Assembly: GCF_003254395.2 (NCBI RefSeq)
Contig: NC_037643.1
Coordinates: 16,977,463 to 17,041,462 of the forward strand
Source of the DNA: Apis mellifera
Taxonomy: Eukaryota; Arthropoda; Insecta; Hymenoptera; Apidae
Reading direction: 5' to 3'
Length of the DNA stretch: 64,000 nt
Shown here: in pieces, positions 49,869-63,924 of the stretch
Layout of the letters: each line of letters starts with the position of its first letter
Position numbering within the stretch: position 1 is the first letter of the stretch
Notes under the pieces: model-generated
The model's input: the letters and a program-made list of their open reading frames with translations, nothing else
Told to the model about the DNA's origin: nothing
Database searches by the model: none
Position numbers and translations under genes: made by a program

Positions 49869-52800
49869 TACAATCGGTTAAAAAAAGAATAATATATCTT
49901 TTCAAAAATATTACATATGTACATTTTGTTTGTTATATTAATACTTTTAATAGTTCTTTAAACTTTTTTTTGCTGTTTCGTGTTAATTATAATTTAGGTT
50001 AAATCATAAATCAACGTTCATTCAAAGATACGAAACACTGGTATTCTAGCATAAATAAAACCACGTGATAAAAATAAACACAATTAAAATCACAATTCAA
50101 AAAGATTATTTTTCTATGTACATATTCTAACGAAATACTAATAAAAGATATAAAAGATTGTAAATTAAATGAAAAATAGTAAATTTAATTCAGTAACTAG
50201 ATTCTGAATTTATTTGGTAAATAACAATAAATAATAACAATATGGATCAATAAAGTAATTATCGTATTAAAGCAAACTTAAAGAATTTAATGAAATGTAT
50301 TATATTTCAACCATGTATCAATATTCAAATGACAAATTTAGGATCATATTCAATCAATGGATTGGTTTATCTAAATTCAGCCACTAGTGCATATCCTATA
50401 TCTGCTTGTATAATCGGATGTAAGGTATGTGCATAATGCGACATATCTGCAGAGGTACAGATAATATGTACTTATGTAGGTACATTATTTGAAAATATTT
50501 ATTATATATCTAACAAAAATGTTTATTATTTATTATTAATCTTTGAATTGAAATTTTTTTTTAAATTCTACATTTATTGATTCTAACTTTTAATTTATAA
50601 ATTAATATAATTTATAAATTAGTAAATTAGAATATTATAAAAATCTATATTGTTTGATTTATCTTATTTAAGAATTTAATTATGTATAATCATAACTTAC
50701 ATATTATACAAGAATTATATTTACTATATAATTTCATTTTTGTGTAGATTCTTTTAGTTTTAAGATATTTGATCATTTGAATTTCTTTATCATTATTTTT
50801 TTTTTTTATTTTTTCATTCATGATGAAAATTGAATGAATTTTATAAAAAGAAAATGAATATAATATTCATATGATGATAGTACAGCACATAATTAGGCAG
50901 AGTATTTACAGAGCATACCTGCTAATCTAGCTACCGGAATGCATTCAAATTGTGTTGATCTTTCGGTCTAGCGAGCATAGTCGACATTCAAACATATAGT
51001 TTACTATTACGCAGTTATGCGATCTGCTTAATTTTTTTACTATATAATAGATGCAACTTTGGATTTTTGAATCTTAGACATAAATTTAATTATAATCATA
51101 TATATCGTAATTTTATTATTGTTGTAATTCTGATGGTTAATAGGTACTAATATTACAACTTTACTTAGATTTATTATTAATTGTGTAATAAGTATTTGTA
51201 GTTATCATTAGAACTATATAATTCAAAACTATTTCGATTCTTTAAAATTTCTCGTTAAATTATCAATCAACTATTAATCACATTGCCAGTAATCAAATAT
51301 CAAATAAGTATAAAAGCTAGTTTTGTATATTTTTATTTTTTCTCTCGCAATTGTAATTAGCACGATTGGTATAGCGATTATTAGCTCAGTAATATAGCGA
51401 ATCGTGACCGTTGTTTCACAGATTCGCGCGCGGAAACTCGAAACTCGATTTGTGAGCTGTTTAATTTTCACTAGTTATTCATTAGCCAGTTACCAACTCG
51501 TTATTACGGACCAGTGAATTATTGCACGCGTATACTGGCTTGTGGCATACGTATTCGTCGTGAAACCACGATTTCCGGCTCTCTTCACGCGCTACACCGC
51601 AAACGAGCAGATTTTGGCGTACGCTCAACGCTATTAAACGTCCGGTGAAGATGTAACGATTATGGGAAAAATCGACGAGTTTTTGAGGTTAGATTAGCGA
51701 ACCTCGGGAAATCCTATTATGGTAACGAACCGTTGAAACCAGTTACACGTTACGATTATATGGAGAATAGTATAAGTCTTAATAAGACAAAATCTTTAAT
51801 TTGAGGAAACTGTGAACGAAGTTTAATCTTAATAGTATTAACAGGATAATAAATGTTACAAAATCTTAAATCATAATTTATAATATATTCTTATTATATA
51901 TAACATATTCTTATATTAATAATAACGAATCAATTTATAGTTTTTAATTTTTATAGTTGCAATTTTAAGAATGCTTCGTTATTTGTTTTTTTTTTTTTTT
52001 CAATTATATAGATATACAGAAATAATAGCGAATTATTCGATAAAGTTGGGATCCATTCTAAAACTGTATTTTGAATCTAGATCAATTCTAATACAAACTT
52101 TTAATGGAATTCGATTACTATTCAAAAAAGATAATGTTCCAATTTCAATATTTACAAAATGCTCATTCGGATTGTATAAATCGATTTTGAACTTCAAAAT
52201 ATATATATATAGCTTCCAAAAATATCTACTTGTAAATATTTTGACATTTAGAAAAATCGAATGTATATTATATCATAAAAGTAATACTTGAACTGTATAT
52301 CTGTAAAGGAAAGAAAAATATGCATGTAAAAATAAAATAAACTAATGTTATCGCGTTTATTTAAATTAAAATTGACAAAGAAACATAGAGTCCAATTTCA
52401 TCCATATAAATTTACTTAATAAAATTTTACGCAGCAAACACCGATTCTACTCTCATATATGACTAGTATAATTGAACTTAACGAGAGCTATTATATTTCG
52501 AAAAAGATTGGAAAAAATATTATGCTGCAAATATTGATTTTACAGGCTGTATTGTATCGCTTAAAAATTCTCTGAAAGTAAAGTTACATTAATAGAGTTA
52601 TATTTTTTGATAAAATAACTCTTGTTTAAATAATTTTTTTTTTGTTTTATATTATTCTCAACAAACTATAGAATTATTTACACTGAAAATATATTACATA
52701 TATTAATTACAAATAACATATTAAATATTACATTTATTTCTATAAAAAAATAATAGAAATGCATATATACAATACATTTGTTAGAAATAAATTAAATATC

Positions 52801-54529
52801 ATGTTCCTATGAATAGTTAAATTTATGTATAAATATCATAATTATGATATTCATAATTGAATTTCTATAATATCAATCTATTACTGTAAAAATCTATCTC
52901 TATCTCAATTAATCAAAAATATGAAATAAAATCAAAAATAAAATGAACATTAAATTAACAAAAAATTAAAATATATTTATTTAAATAATTTGTATTAATA
53001 TTTTATGGATTTGCTCTTTGCAAAAGTATTTCAGATGGAATTGACATGTTATGTTAATTTGCATCATTATTGTTCCATTTTATCAGATTTAATATAACTT
53101 CAAAGTGAATTAAGTCTAAGAAAGATCAGCCAAACTAGGGTCAGTACATAACATCCATCATCAGATAGTTGGTAAATTTATTTCAACTATGTAGAAACTA
53201 CACTTTTTGGTTTTATCTTTTTTATCTTCTTCGCAGGTTTCTTAATATATCCTTAACTATATGAATGAAATAATGATTATCTCTTAAATATTTCTTAATT
53301 ATTTATAGATCAATTTCAATCAATATAAACTAACGCTGATATGGCAAAAAAAATTTATTTAAAAAAATAGATGAGATTACTAATTTTCTTCGTTTCTCAA
53401 ATTAAGGCATATACGAATATTCCACGAATACCTTTTCTCCTTATTTCGATAATTTAAAAGGAAAATTCACAGAGGGCATTGACGATGCGACGAAACGCGA
53501 CCAATGACGATAATTCTTGGATCATAATTCCATTCGAGCCAGGGAAAGATCCGGAGCAAGGAACACTGCAATTGCTGAATTGCGGAAGTGGGGGGCCGAT
53601 GTTCAGGGAACGAAAAGGGAATTTCCTGTTGTTCCTATATCACTCTTAGGAACGAAGGAAATTTAATTAGTTGAGAAGCTAAACCTACCAATACCATGTG
53701 CATTCGAACGTATCGTTCGGAACGACAACACTGGAAGCGTGGAACGAAAGAGGGGATAAAGATGTAACGATGGACGACGTTTCTAAGAGAAAAATAAAGA
53801 GAGAAAAAGTAAGAAGAAACGACAACACAAAAAAAATTGTACATTCACAAAGAAGAGAAAAAAATATGATTGATAATCTCTTGATTATTTTATGCATAAT
53901 TTAAACAAAAATATTTAAATTCATTAAAAATAGTTAAATCGATCTATTTTAATAGAATTTCTTCGTTATATTTTTCAATTAAAAAATTATCAAAGTGAAA
54001 GAATGGCGTATCAAAAATCGAGCGAAAAATTGAATTTTCAATTGGCTCTATAATTTCTACGAACAATTTCCATTTAACCAAAGGGTTTTTCTTTATATTT
54101 CTGTCGTGATTGTTTGAATACAATTGTCTTTGTCCCGTTTATTCTGCTACGAAAATAATTGGAGGTCGTGTCTGTCGCGTAGTGAGGAGTTGTGTAAATC
54201 ACATTAGACACCATTTTGAGGGTAATGAGTTGAGAAACGAAGTTGAATTAAAAGGTGCATCTCTTCTTTTTTACCTTATTTTTTTTACCTCTTTATTTTT
54301 ACTAGATATAATTTTAAATTTACGTAATTCGAAATTCTCTCAAAATTCTCAAAAACTTTTAAATTCTTTATTTGTTTATTTCTTCTTTTCTTTCTTTTCC
54401 AAGGGATAAATATTTTATCGAGAAAACAATCTTATTTTTTCCCCTAGATATCTCGATCTAGGGATTTTCTTTTGCTTCTCCTCCTATTTTTTCTTCTTTT
54501 TCATTTTTTTTTTTTTTTTCATTTGTAGG
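49869..54529. other. Non-coding DNA downstream of the gene cluster
   Basis: 49.87-50.06 kb is the likely TDG promoter and includes CACGTG (about 50063). Complex islands lie at 50880-51030, 51360-51730 and 53460-53770. The rest is A/T-rich. Short open frames at about 51971-52291 and 53698-53904 have no recognisable features and no clear splice partners. Confidence 0.4.
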
Positions 54530-54850
54530 TAAAAAGACGAACATTTCTTTGAACGAAGGAAGGGCCAACAGGCATTCTTCGAGATACAATAATGGATTCG
54601 CGGGTACACAGTGAGCACGATGTGTAATTAGTCACTCGTCAGAGACTGCTTGAACAATGGAGTCAACGTATCCTCGCCATTTCCTTGCATTATCTCTGTT
54701 GTACAACGCTATCTGAGCCAACTGCGCTTGATTAGCACGGATTACGACAAACGTAATTGATACACGCGCCGATGCAGTGATCAGATTACGTTTCAAACGT
54801 ATCTTCTCTCCAAGTGTCTACGTTCTAGTTCAAGTAAACTATTAGTAACA
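54530..54850. promoter_or_regulatory. High-complexity island with homeodomain-type sites
   Basis: About 300 bp of balanced composition without a long ORF. It has GTAATTAG, TTGATTAG, GGATTACG, CGTAATTGA and CAGATTACG (homeodomain and Otd/Bicoid-type cores) and a Sox-type GAACAATGG. It could be an enhancer; motif evidence only. Confidence 0.25.
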
Positions 54851-57800
54851 TCATAACAAAGCGTCGAAGCAAGAATTTGAATTAATATAATATTCTAGAT
54901 TTTAAGCACGCGCATGATACGCGAGAAATTGTCTTATTAAGTAAATTTTAATCTTTTAACATTTTTATAATTCTTCAGAATAATTCAAATCGTCTAATTA
55001 AAATCATTATCAATTTTTCACATTATCATACGTTTCATTTGATAATTGCAAACTTAAAAAAAAAATTGAATTTTTTTCGTCACATTTGTTGTCACCTAAT
55101 ATACTTTGCATCAATTTTTACAGAAAGGATACAGAAAAAGCTAGTATCTCTTATCTTACCACGGCAGAAGGTTGACAGAGCTAGAAATATAGGTCAGAAA
55201 GATCTTTCTTGTTGATGGCGTGTTTCTTCACTCAATGCATTATGTATACATATATAACAGTAGCAGTAGTAGTACAACCATACGTATGAGCTTCCACGTG
55301 CCAGAGCTTTGTGAAATATATTTCGTAATAACTTACGAAATATTATTTCCTATATAACTTACGATAAGATGATTTTGCATGATAAAAATAGATAAAATTT
55401 ATAATTCACATATATAAATAAAACGTTAAATATATTTAATTGTCTTGCTAAATTTTACATTACAAAAATATTAATTTTTCGAGTTTATACTTTTTATATT
55501 CGCGCAAAAATTTAAAATTAACAAATACTGGAATATTATTATATTTTATTTTTATTATTGTCAGTTTGATATTTTTTTCCTCAAATTTTGTTATCTCCGT
55601 TGTTGTACTCAATTTGCATTTCGTTTCTAAAATACAATACTGAACATACTAGAAAGTTTTTCTTTTTTAAATTTAAATAAAAAATTGAAAAATTGCAACA
55701 GTGTGTTGAATAATTTTATATTTATATTCAAATTTAAAAAAAAAAAATAATTACAACGAAAATTTGCACTTGCTAAATTCTTACATTATTTAACAAAAAA
55801 ATCCCATTCTACATGATTTCGGTTACACCTTATACACAACGTGCTAAAGCCATCTGGATTTGTTGGAGGATTTATATAATTCGTAGTCCGTGATATTCCA
55901 AGTCCTGACCACTAATGCTGATCCTCCTGTATTTATCGCGCTCCTTAGAGATATTCGAACAGCGAGTCTAAAAGTCTAAAGTTTAAACGTTGAGGAATCG
56001 GTATAATTATTTCAGAGCGTTTTATCATTCGTATCAAATCTAAAATTATTTAAACAATTTGATATCTAAAATCATTTTATACCTTGTAAAATATCTTGGA
56101 AAAGATATTGGACAAAATTGTGATTTAAGGATTAAACGAGATATAGGATGAAAGATATTTTGTCCGATTCGATGGAGAGTATTAGGCTGATTGATCTTAG
56201 GGTACAGTTATCAAGATTGCCTTTCTTGCTCTATATTTTCATGGATGGAGATAGAACATGTATATTTCCGTCTCTCCCATTTATATTTACACGGTTCAAA
56301 AATGTGTTTGTGTAAAAGAAATATGAAACAGAATTTTTCAACGAAGCAAAATTTTATATCGTAGAAATTTTAGTAAATAAATTTCAATTTATGCCTAGAA
56401 AGATTTTTATAAAAAAAAAAAGAAATTTTATTTTACACTGTAGAGATTTTATTCCATGAATTTAATTTTAAAGATTTTACTGATAAAATAAATTTTACTT
56501 TACGTTGAAAAATTTTTTGTTTAATTAAATATGCTTTTACAATTTAGAGATTTCTTAAAATTTTACTTTTCTAATAAAATTCAAATGTTTAATATATTAA
56601 ATTGAATCCTATCTGACTCTGCTTGAATTATATTTGTTATTATTTGCTGCTTCAGATATCAATAAGAAGAACTTGGAATCCATTTTTGTGGATATGAGGG
56701 TTTTACTTTATATATATATATGTAAAGTACATGTTTTCATTTATTTTTGAATATCCATATACTTTTCATTCAATTCTTTTTTTTTTATAAAAATCTTTTG
56801 AAATTTACAAAAAGATAGTATTTTTTGATCTCTCTATTATGAAGTTTTTATTTGGATAGTTTATTAGAAAGTATTTAAATAAACCCAATAAACTATGAAA
56901 TCATCTTTATTTGATATAAAATAATTTATATTAATTCAAAAATTAAATAAAAACTTAGTTAATTGATTTAACTCTATTTTGAATTATTTTGTTAATAATT
57001 TTTTAATGAACAATTACCAACATGGCAAATAAAATCTTCAGGATGATGACCTTCATAATATATTAAAAAATTATCAATCCTCAAGAAGGCTGTACTTTTT
57101 TATAAATAATTATCTTCATACATCAATAAATAAATTCAATTATTTTTGACATTTTCAAATCACTTTCGTGTCCAATTGTTGATAGAAATAATTTGCTATA
57201 TTTTACATTAAAGAAAAATCATAGACACGCAAAACAAGTCTTGTTTTCCAATGCTTTAATTGTTGAAGATAGGTCGGGCGTCTTGGCGAACAACTTTTGC
57301 CGATATTCATATCCACTTTGCGCGATAATTATATAGCGAAAACGTGATTACAGTAAAATCTGCAACACCATCGATGGGGAAAATTTTGCCCGAGTAATGT
57401 TCTTGTCAATACACACCATCCACGACGTGAATGCGCACCTCCATGCCACCTTTTGTTCTCTGTGTATGTATGTGTGTCCACTTGAAAAGCACGACGATAG
57501 AGAGATTGCGTGACACGTGTTGTAAACGTTCATGGAGCTTGAACTTATAGACACATCGACAGAGTGACGCTTGACATGTAATTTCCTAGAAACTCTCACG
57601 TATCTGACTATATCAATAGAGAACACCTCGCACGTGTCTATATATATATATAATATGTTTGAGCTCTTTTGAAAAAGTTATTAGAGAAAAAAAGTAAAGA
57701 GCTCTAAATATTTGGAGGCAAAATCTGTAATATAAAAGAAAATTCTTTTAAGTAGAAATAATAGAAATGAAATTTTTCTAAATGACTTATAATGTAATTA

Positions 57801-59399
57801 TAACATATAATTATAATTATAATTAAAATAAATGACTAAATAATATTTTTTTAGAAAGCTAGCAAGTAGTGTAATGTGATAAAAAATTATACAAGTTTAT
57901 ACTAATTTAATTTTTGAAGAATAATCCTTCAATCATAATTTAATCTGAATTGAATGATCTTCCAAGAGAGATTATCAACCAATTTGTATCGATTTTTAAA
58001 ACTATAATTATAATAAATATGCCTCTCTAATTATCGATTTAATATTACATAGTATTAACTATTTGCAATTAAAATTATATATAATAATTTTGTAATGGAC
58101 ACGGGAGAGGTGCGCTGCGGTGACTTGTTAATTAAACAATGTACGCACTCTTGATGTAGCTCTTGTTCACAGCTTCTTGCCTCTTATGCCCATCTCGGTA
58201 ACCAGTTTAACAAGCTGTAGCCTAGTCGAGTTTCCTGAATTTACATCTTCGCACGAGTCTGCTTCCGTTCTATTCCTGGTTTAATTAATGGTGATAGAAA
58301 TAGAGCAAACCAGTGTTTTCCAATGTTTTTGAATTAATATTCTTCTTTGTAATAATCCCCTTTCTTTCTGTAAGATAAGAAAAATTAAAGAAATTTATAT
58401 ACTTTTTTGTTTCTTTTGATAAAATCTTTGAAAAATCTTTCAAACATTAATTTCAAAAGTTAATACGAGATAGATGTATACATCATCTTCATATATACAG
58501 CTTTTTTTGGAAATATTATGTTCGGTATAAATATTTTCGATACGTATAGTTTCGAAGAATTAAATTTGTTATAAATCACAAGGCCACGAAAGCAAATGGA
58601 TACGTATCAAAGGAATACGATCATAGGAGTATTAGATACGCGGACGAACTTGACGCGAAATCAAAGAGCCTCTTGGATCGTGTCAAGTGTGAACGAATAT
58701 GATGTAAAATCAAACAATCACCATAGAAAGATATCATAAATCTCGTTAAAATGTTGTTAAGAAGTTTGGATTCATAGCAACAGATGAATTTGATCTAGTG
58801 AAGGAGTTATAGAATTTATAGACGAACCTGATATGAAAATAAAAAATCAAAAATTACTGATGTTTGGTTCAATGATCATAAACGATGATTGAAGAAATTT
58901 TATTAGATTTTATAATTTTTAATTTTTTATCAGAAAAATATTTAGAGAATGCATTATTGGAAATTCTTGATATGTATTACCTTTCTCATAGGATCAATAG
59001 TAATTTATAAAATATAATAGGAATAGTTATATGTACTTCCTGTAATTGGTAAACATTTATAAGTATTGTACCATAATTTATATTTATAAAGAAATACAAT
59101 GACAATTGTATTTATTGAACAATTATTTGTTTAATATTGTGCCTTATATATACCTTATTTATTAACTTCTAGTATGCAACTATACAAATGCAATCCACAT
59201 TAAATACATTGTGAATAGTAATGTTGAATCAGATGTTGATTCCAATAAATTTCAAATAATCACGTTAGATTATTTAGAACTATAGGGAATTGCTATATTA
59301 TATCTATAAATAAATTCAGATTACAGATAAATTTTAACGGATTAAAAAAATAATAGAATTCATCAAACATGTTAACAAATTGTTAAATCTCAATTTTAC
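54851..59399. other. Non-coding DNA, mostly AT-rich
   Basis: No gene can be supported. Small complex islands lie at 55140-55300, 55800-55990, 57230-57640 and 58090-58290. A - strand frame of 92 codons at 57348-57626 lacks any recognisable domain. The remainder is A/T-rich. Confidence 0.4.
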
Positions 59400-59830
59400 T
59401 CACGAATTATCCATGTTTCGGAAGAAACTTTTGAACGATTAGTCCAAAGGGATTTCAGTTTCCATACTATTCGATATTGCTCTCTTTGGCACCGTCTTCT
59501 GAATGATTAATGACTTGGCAGAAACTGGTGCTATAGTTTATTGGAAGCAGTCCATCGATGATGTATACCGCGATGTTATACGAGCACGGTAGGCCTTGTT
59601 TGTTTCATGGGTTAATAGAACGACCAATAAGATAACGGCTGCCATTGACACGTTATACACGTTCATGTAGCGGAACGATGCACACGAGAATCATGTGTAA
59701 AATATTTACAGTTATAGGATTTGCTATGATCATGTCACTGCAATCAATTCTGTGACATGTATCATATATGCAGCTGCAAAGCTATATTGTGCACGCACCT
59801 TGTCATAATCGAAATATACATTTGTAAAGT
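59400..59830. promoter_or_regulatory. High-complexity island, possible conserved element
   Basis: About 430 bp of balanced composition with stops in all frames, so it is non-coding. It includes GCAGCTGC (E-box, about 59770) and a string of TGACATG/TGTGACATG motifs. It stands out sharply from A/T-rich flanks, as insect conserved non-coding elements often do. Confidence 0.25.
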
Positions 59831-61655
59831 TCGTTTAATAATCTTTCTGTATAAAATGACAGATGATATATTTTACACGTGTTCAAAATGATAGAGATTT
59901 AAAAAAGATTTATTGAATTTGATTTTTAACAAAAGCTTATAAATTTATTTCATCTCAAAAAAAAAAAAAATTCGAGAACGATTTAATTTGTGAGGTTAAA
60001 ACGATCGCGTTTTACCTTGACCACATCGACTTACCGTGAATTTGAAGCACGATCTCTCGTTTCAATTCAGTATTTTCCTTCTTCCTAATTTTTTTCCACT
60101 TTCGAGGGTTCATTAATTATAATACTCACTGCGATATGAAGGATTTATTGTTCCTCTCGCCACTCTTGATTCAACCTCTTCATTGGTCCACTTGCGGTTT
60201 ACCAGACTATAGAAAATTTCTTCCTTCGTAACTTTCGTATTGTTTCCCTACGGTAATTATCGTTTCCGTTTTGCGCAAGTGCGTACATTTCTTTTTTTTT
60301 TTCTGTATTACAAACTGTAACTTAATGCTATTGTTACAATATAATAATTAATAGTTTGTATTGAGATATAATTAATGGAAAAGTTCGTTTACCGAATGAA
60401 TTTAAATTTAATTTCTTTTTAAAATTATTCCATCGATATCGTTAATTAAAATTTATTTATTAAAATAATTTAGAAGCGTAATAATATCAATTTAATTTAT
60501 ATTATTTAATACGTCTTAAATCGGAAATTTCATAATAATTATACTTCATTTGTGAATTACATGGAATATTTATTTGAATTTATGCACTTATCGATAAATA
60601 ATTGAGAATAATTATACACACTAATATTACAATGTCGTACATTTATGGTTGCAATGTTTTAATATTATTCATAATGATTTTCACGTTAAACAATGGATAT
60701 CTGTAATCATTCGTAATTCATCGATAAATGGCAAAATTGGAAATATGGAATATTCTATATCCCACAGGTCGACATTAATATTACTATTATTATTAATACG
60801 AGAAAAATTGTATTTAAAATTTATACGAATATAATAGAAATCGATTGAAAATTAATTCTAAAGAAAGATATCTCAAGATTTAAAGATATGATATATATTT
60901 CTTTTTTAAGGAATACTTATTTTAAATATACATAAATTAAGATAAAAATGGTGGACAAAATTAAATCTAAATTATCTTGAATTTAAAAATAAATAAGAAA
61001 GAACAATTTCCAAACAAAAATAAAATAAATTCGCCAATATTGTTTTAATTAAATTTTTTTATCTAGAAAGTACAAAATAAAATAACCTACAAATTTGATA
61101 AATACCTAAAAAATTTTGTGGAAACAATTAGAAAACCTTATAAAAATAAATTTTCGGGAAACTTGTCAAAAGATTGTTAAAACTGGGCGCACCATTTTTA
61201 CCGAAATAGGGTTATTTTTATTTTATTTTAAAAACGAGATGCCTTTTGATCAAAAATTTTTAATTAAAAATTTACGCTAGATTTATTAGTTCTCCTTTCG
61301 ATATATTTATACTCTGTCAAATATGAAAACGCACAAAGGACGACATTATCGTTTATCTTTTTTCCTCGCGTATAATTTTTTATTTATAATACAACAGAAA
61401 AATTTTGAAAAAAAAAGATGCATAAATTTGCAAAATTCGAACTGGTTAAAAAAATCCCTTGTTTTTTTTTATTATAAAATATTATAAAATAAATTCCTTA
61501 AGGATACGTATCGACATTAAAGAGAGAAAAAGAGAAAGAAATATTGGTGGTGTCATCAAACACGATCAATTAGGAAAAGCAGCATTCGTCTTTCGGCGAT
61601 ATAGTCGAGCTTACGTCGGGACCAACTAATTAATCCGCAGCATGATTGCAAGTAA
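59831..61655. other. AT-rich non-coding DNA
   Basis: No gene can be supported. 60000-60290 is GC-richer, with pyrimidine-rich tracts. The rest is A/T-rich. Confidence 0.45.
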
Positions 61656-61915
61656 ATCGAATCCAGTGTAGTGGAAAGTGGCGAAGGATCCGGGGGAAGG
61701 ACATGGATGGATGAAGGTATGGAGTATGTTAAAGGAACGCGAAGGGTTCGGTACGGTGGTTCAGTTAAATATGCAAATCGAGTTGCACTTATGTCTCGGC
61801 CCGCAGAAGCTACTAGGGGAGCGGTTGCCACAGGGGTGCAAACACAGGGCTCCGCATCCCCTCGAACCTGTCGGCAACGGTACACTCGAAGGGAAGTGCT
61901 CCCTGACCCGGTATG
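61656..61915 (+). other. GC-rich island, possible exon
   Basis: A sharp GC-rich block open in two + strand frames and one - strand frame. A donor-like CCG|GTATGC lies at 61913. None of the three translations resembles a family I recognise, and no acceptor with a clear tract precedes it. It could be a 5' exon of the gene that starts at 63925, or a conserved non-coding element. Confidence 0.25.
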
Positions 61916-62272
61916 CTCTTTCTAATGTTTGTTCAATCAAATCCTATCCGTCGAACCACCGATTTCCTCCATTGGCTCCATCCTGTAATTTTCGTCTCAT
62001 TCGATCCTCCGCCAATTTCTCAAATTCTTCAAATTCTCCTTTCCGAAGTTGTTAACAAAAATTAATAATAATACATTGATTTATTTCGAAATTTGTTTCT
62101 GAAATTCTTCGTTTCTTTCTTTTTAAAATTATTATTATTAATCAAACGTTATTTATTTCGACTCGAATTTTTCAAATTGTTCTGCTCTTTTTCCAGATAT
62201 CAAATCGATCAAACGTTGACGTAAGTATTTCCGTTCGTTTCTGAAATTTTCCAATTCTCTTTCCAAGTTTCA

Positions 62273-62569
62273 TCAATCGAGTATCGATATATTTAGTTTT
62301 CCATTTTTATTAGCAAAAAACTGAATCAGGTACGATTTGATATTATCATCATTATTGAAATTTTTACCATTCAAGAAGTTTTGTAAAGATCGAAACAAAA
62401 AGTAATCAGATAGTGCAAGGTCAGGATTATATGGTGGATGTGGCAAAACATCCCAACCAAGCTCCAATAATTTTTGCCGAGTGACCAAAGATGTGTGTGG
62501 CCTTGTATTGTCATGATGGAATACAACATATTTCCATTTTTCAACGAACGCCAAACGAAAACTACGCAA
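62273..62569 (-). pseudogene. Mariner transposase C-terminal fragment
   Basis: An open frame of 98 codons covering the second half of the DDE/D domain of a mariner transposase. The final residues (after FFANK) come from flanking repeat DNA, not from the transposase. The fragment lacks the helix-turn-helix DNA-binding region and the first catalytic Asp, so it cannot act as a transposase. Confidence 0.85.
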
Positions 62570-62717
62570 CCGATCAAAAAACTTTTTTTACTGATTGACA
62601 GCTGAATTGCCAACTATCAAATAATAAAATGTGTTTTACATTTGGACTACGCAAACCTAAAAATTCAACTGAAGCCATCTATGAATGAAATCCGCAATTA
62701 CTTAGTTGCCAACCCAA
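62295..62717 (-). mobile_element. Truncated, internally deleted mariner element
   Basis: On the - strand the element opens at 62717 with a mariner-type end, TTGGGTTGGCAACTAAGTAA, next to TA (62718-62719). An untranslated leader of about 130 bp follows. The transposase frame then jumps straight to the C-terminal catalytic half. VVFHHDNTRPHTSLVTRQKL, then LELGWDVLPHPPYNPDLALS and DYFLFRSLQN, keep the second and third acidic residues of the DD34D triad at correct spacing. The first catalytic Asp, the DNA-binding domain and the true C-terminus (lost after FFANK) are missing, and no second terminal repeat is found. It is a dead relic, left boundary approximate. Confidence 0.88.
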
Positions 62718-62880
62718 TATTTCGAAATATCGTTAATCGAACGTTATGCTTATTATATTTCGATTCGTTTCTAAAATTCTTCTCTTTTTTTTCGAAGTAT
62801 TATCGATCGAATGTTAATATACATCGATTCTTCGTGAGTATCCAAATATATCGATTATGTATACGGTTTTATCGCGCGTG

Positions 62881-63910
62881 GTCAATTGCCTCGAAAATTT
62901 CGCGTCGCGAAAGATAATAAAAAAAATTAAATAACGACAGTTATAAATGTAGGTGTTATCAATTTTCCGTTAAACGTTGTATTCTTCTGGATTTATATTT
63001 ATTTTAACGTGATGCAAATATTAAATGTCAATAAACGCTTCGAAGTACATCGAAATATTTATAGGGATTCGTTGTGAAAAGATATTTATTAAATTTTTCG
63101 TTAATTTTTTGTTTTTATCTTATTTAATAATACCTATATAATATAAACCAATCTAATCAAATATAGAACTGTGCAATCTATTTACCGTTCTAATTTTTGA
63201 TAGGAGGAAAACAACCATCTTTTTTTCGTTTATATTCTACGCATGACTATTTTAACGGCAACGAGGTCTATGAAAGGTATAAGCAAGATGATAAGTACAA
63301 CAGAGTTTCCTCATTAAGTTCATTAGCCGCCGCTCTATTTCATTAGTAAAGTGGAAACAAGGAAGTATGATCGAAGAAAATTATGATTGTCGCACGTTTT
63401 GTTCCGAGATGTATACATAACTTCTTTCTAAAACGTCCTCTGTTTGTTTTTCAACGATCCATAACCAATCGAACAGATTCTAACCTATCAGCGGTTAGGT
63501 TAAGTATTCGACTTTGCTCGACTAAGTCATTCAGTTTTAGGAATGGAATGTAGAACGGGATATTTCACAAGTTTGACGAGAAAAATATCTTGTGAATTAT
63601 TAATAACATAATTTACATAAAAATTGTGGACACCTGGTACGTCTATTTGTAAATATAAAATGTAATTTGCATTTAAATATGTAAAAGATTAGACGATAAT
63701 AGGTCAACATCTGTTGCTACGTGTAAAGCGTTTAGCGTGCTAAATAGTCGCCTATTCATTTTCACAAATGGGCTATGAACATTCAAATGAATATGTAGGG
63801 AGCAATAAATGCCAGGTTAAAGAGAAATAAAAATGAATTTATAGGACGGAATTGACGGGGAGAATTGTTTTAAACCGCTGTTGTTCCTTGGATGTTGCAG
63901 TAGCGACCAA
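62881..63910. other. Non-coding DNA upstream of the terminal exon
   Basis: About 1 kb without a supportable gene. It becomes more complex toward 63.2-63.9 kb and ends in a pyrimidine-rich tract and GATGTTGCAG acceptor at 63900. It is therefore probably an intron in the 5' UTR of the next gene. Confidence 0.4.
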
Positions 63911-63924
63911 GAATATCTCAGAAG

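Larger units (their letters stand above)
62030..62880. repeat. Degenerate tandem repeat, unit about 70-75 bp
   Basis: Variants of one unit recur: a TTTCGAAGT-like start, an ATCGATCGAACGTTA-like block, TATTTCGATTCG and TTTCTGAAATTCTTC. Clear copies begin near 62038, 62200, 62262 and 62722, with a last partial one near 62790. The mariner relic interrupts one copy. Confidence 0.5.
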
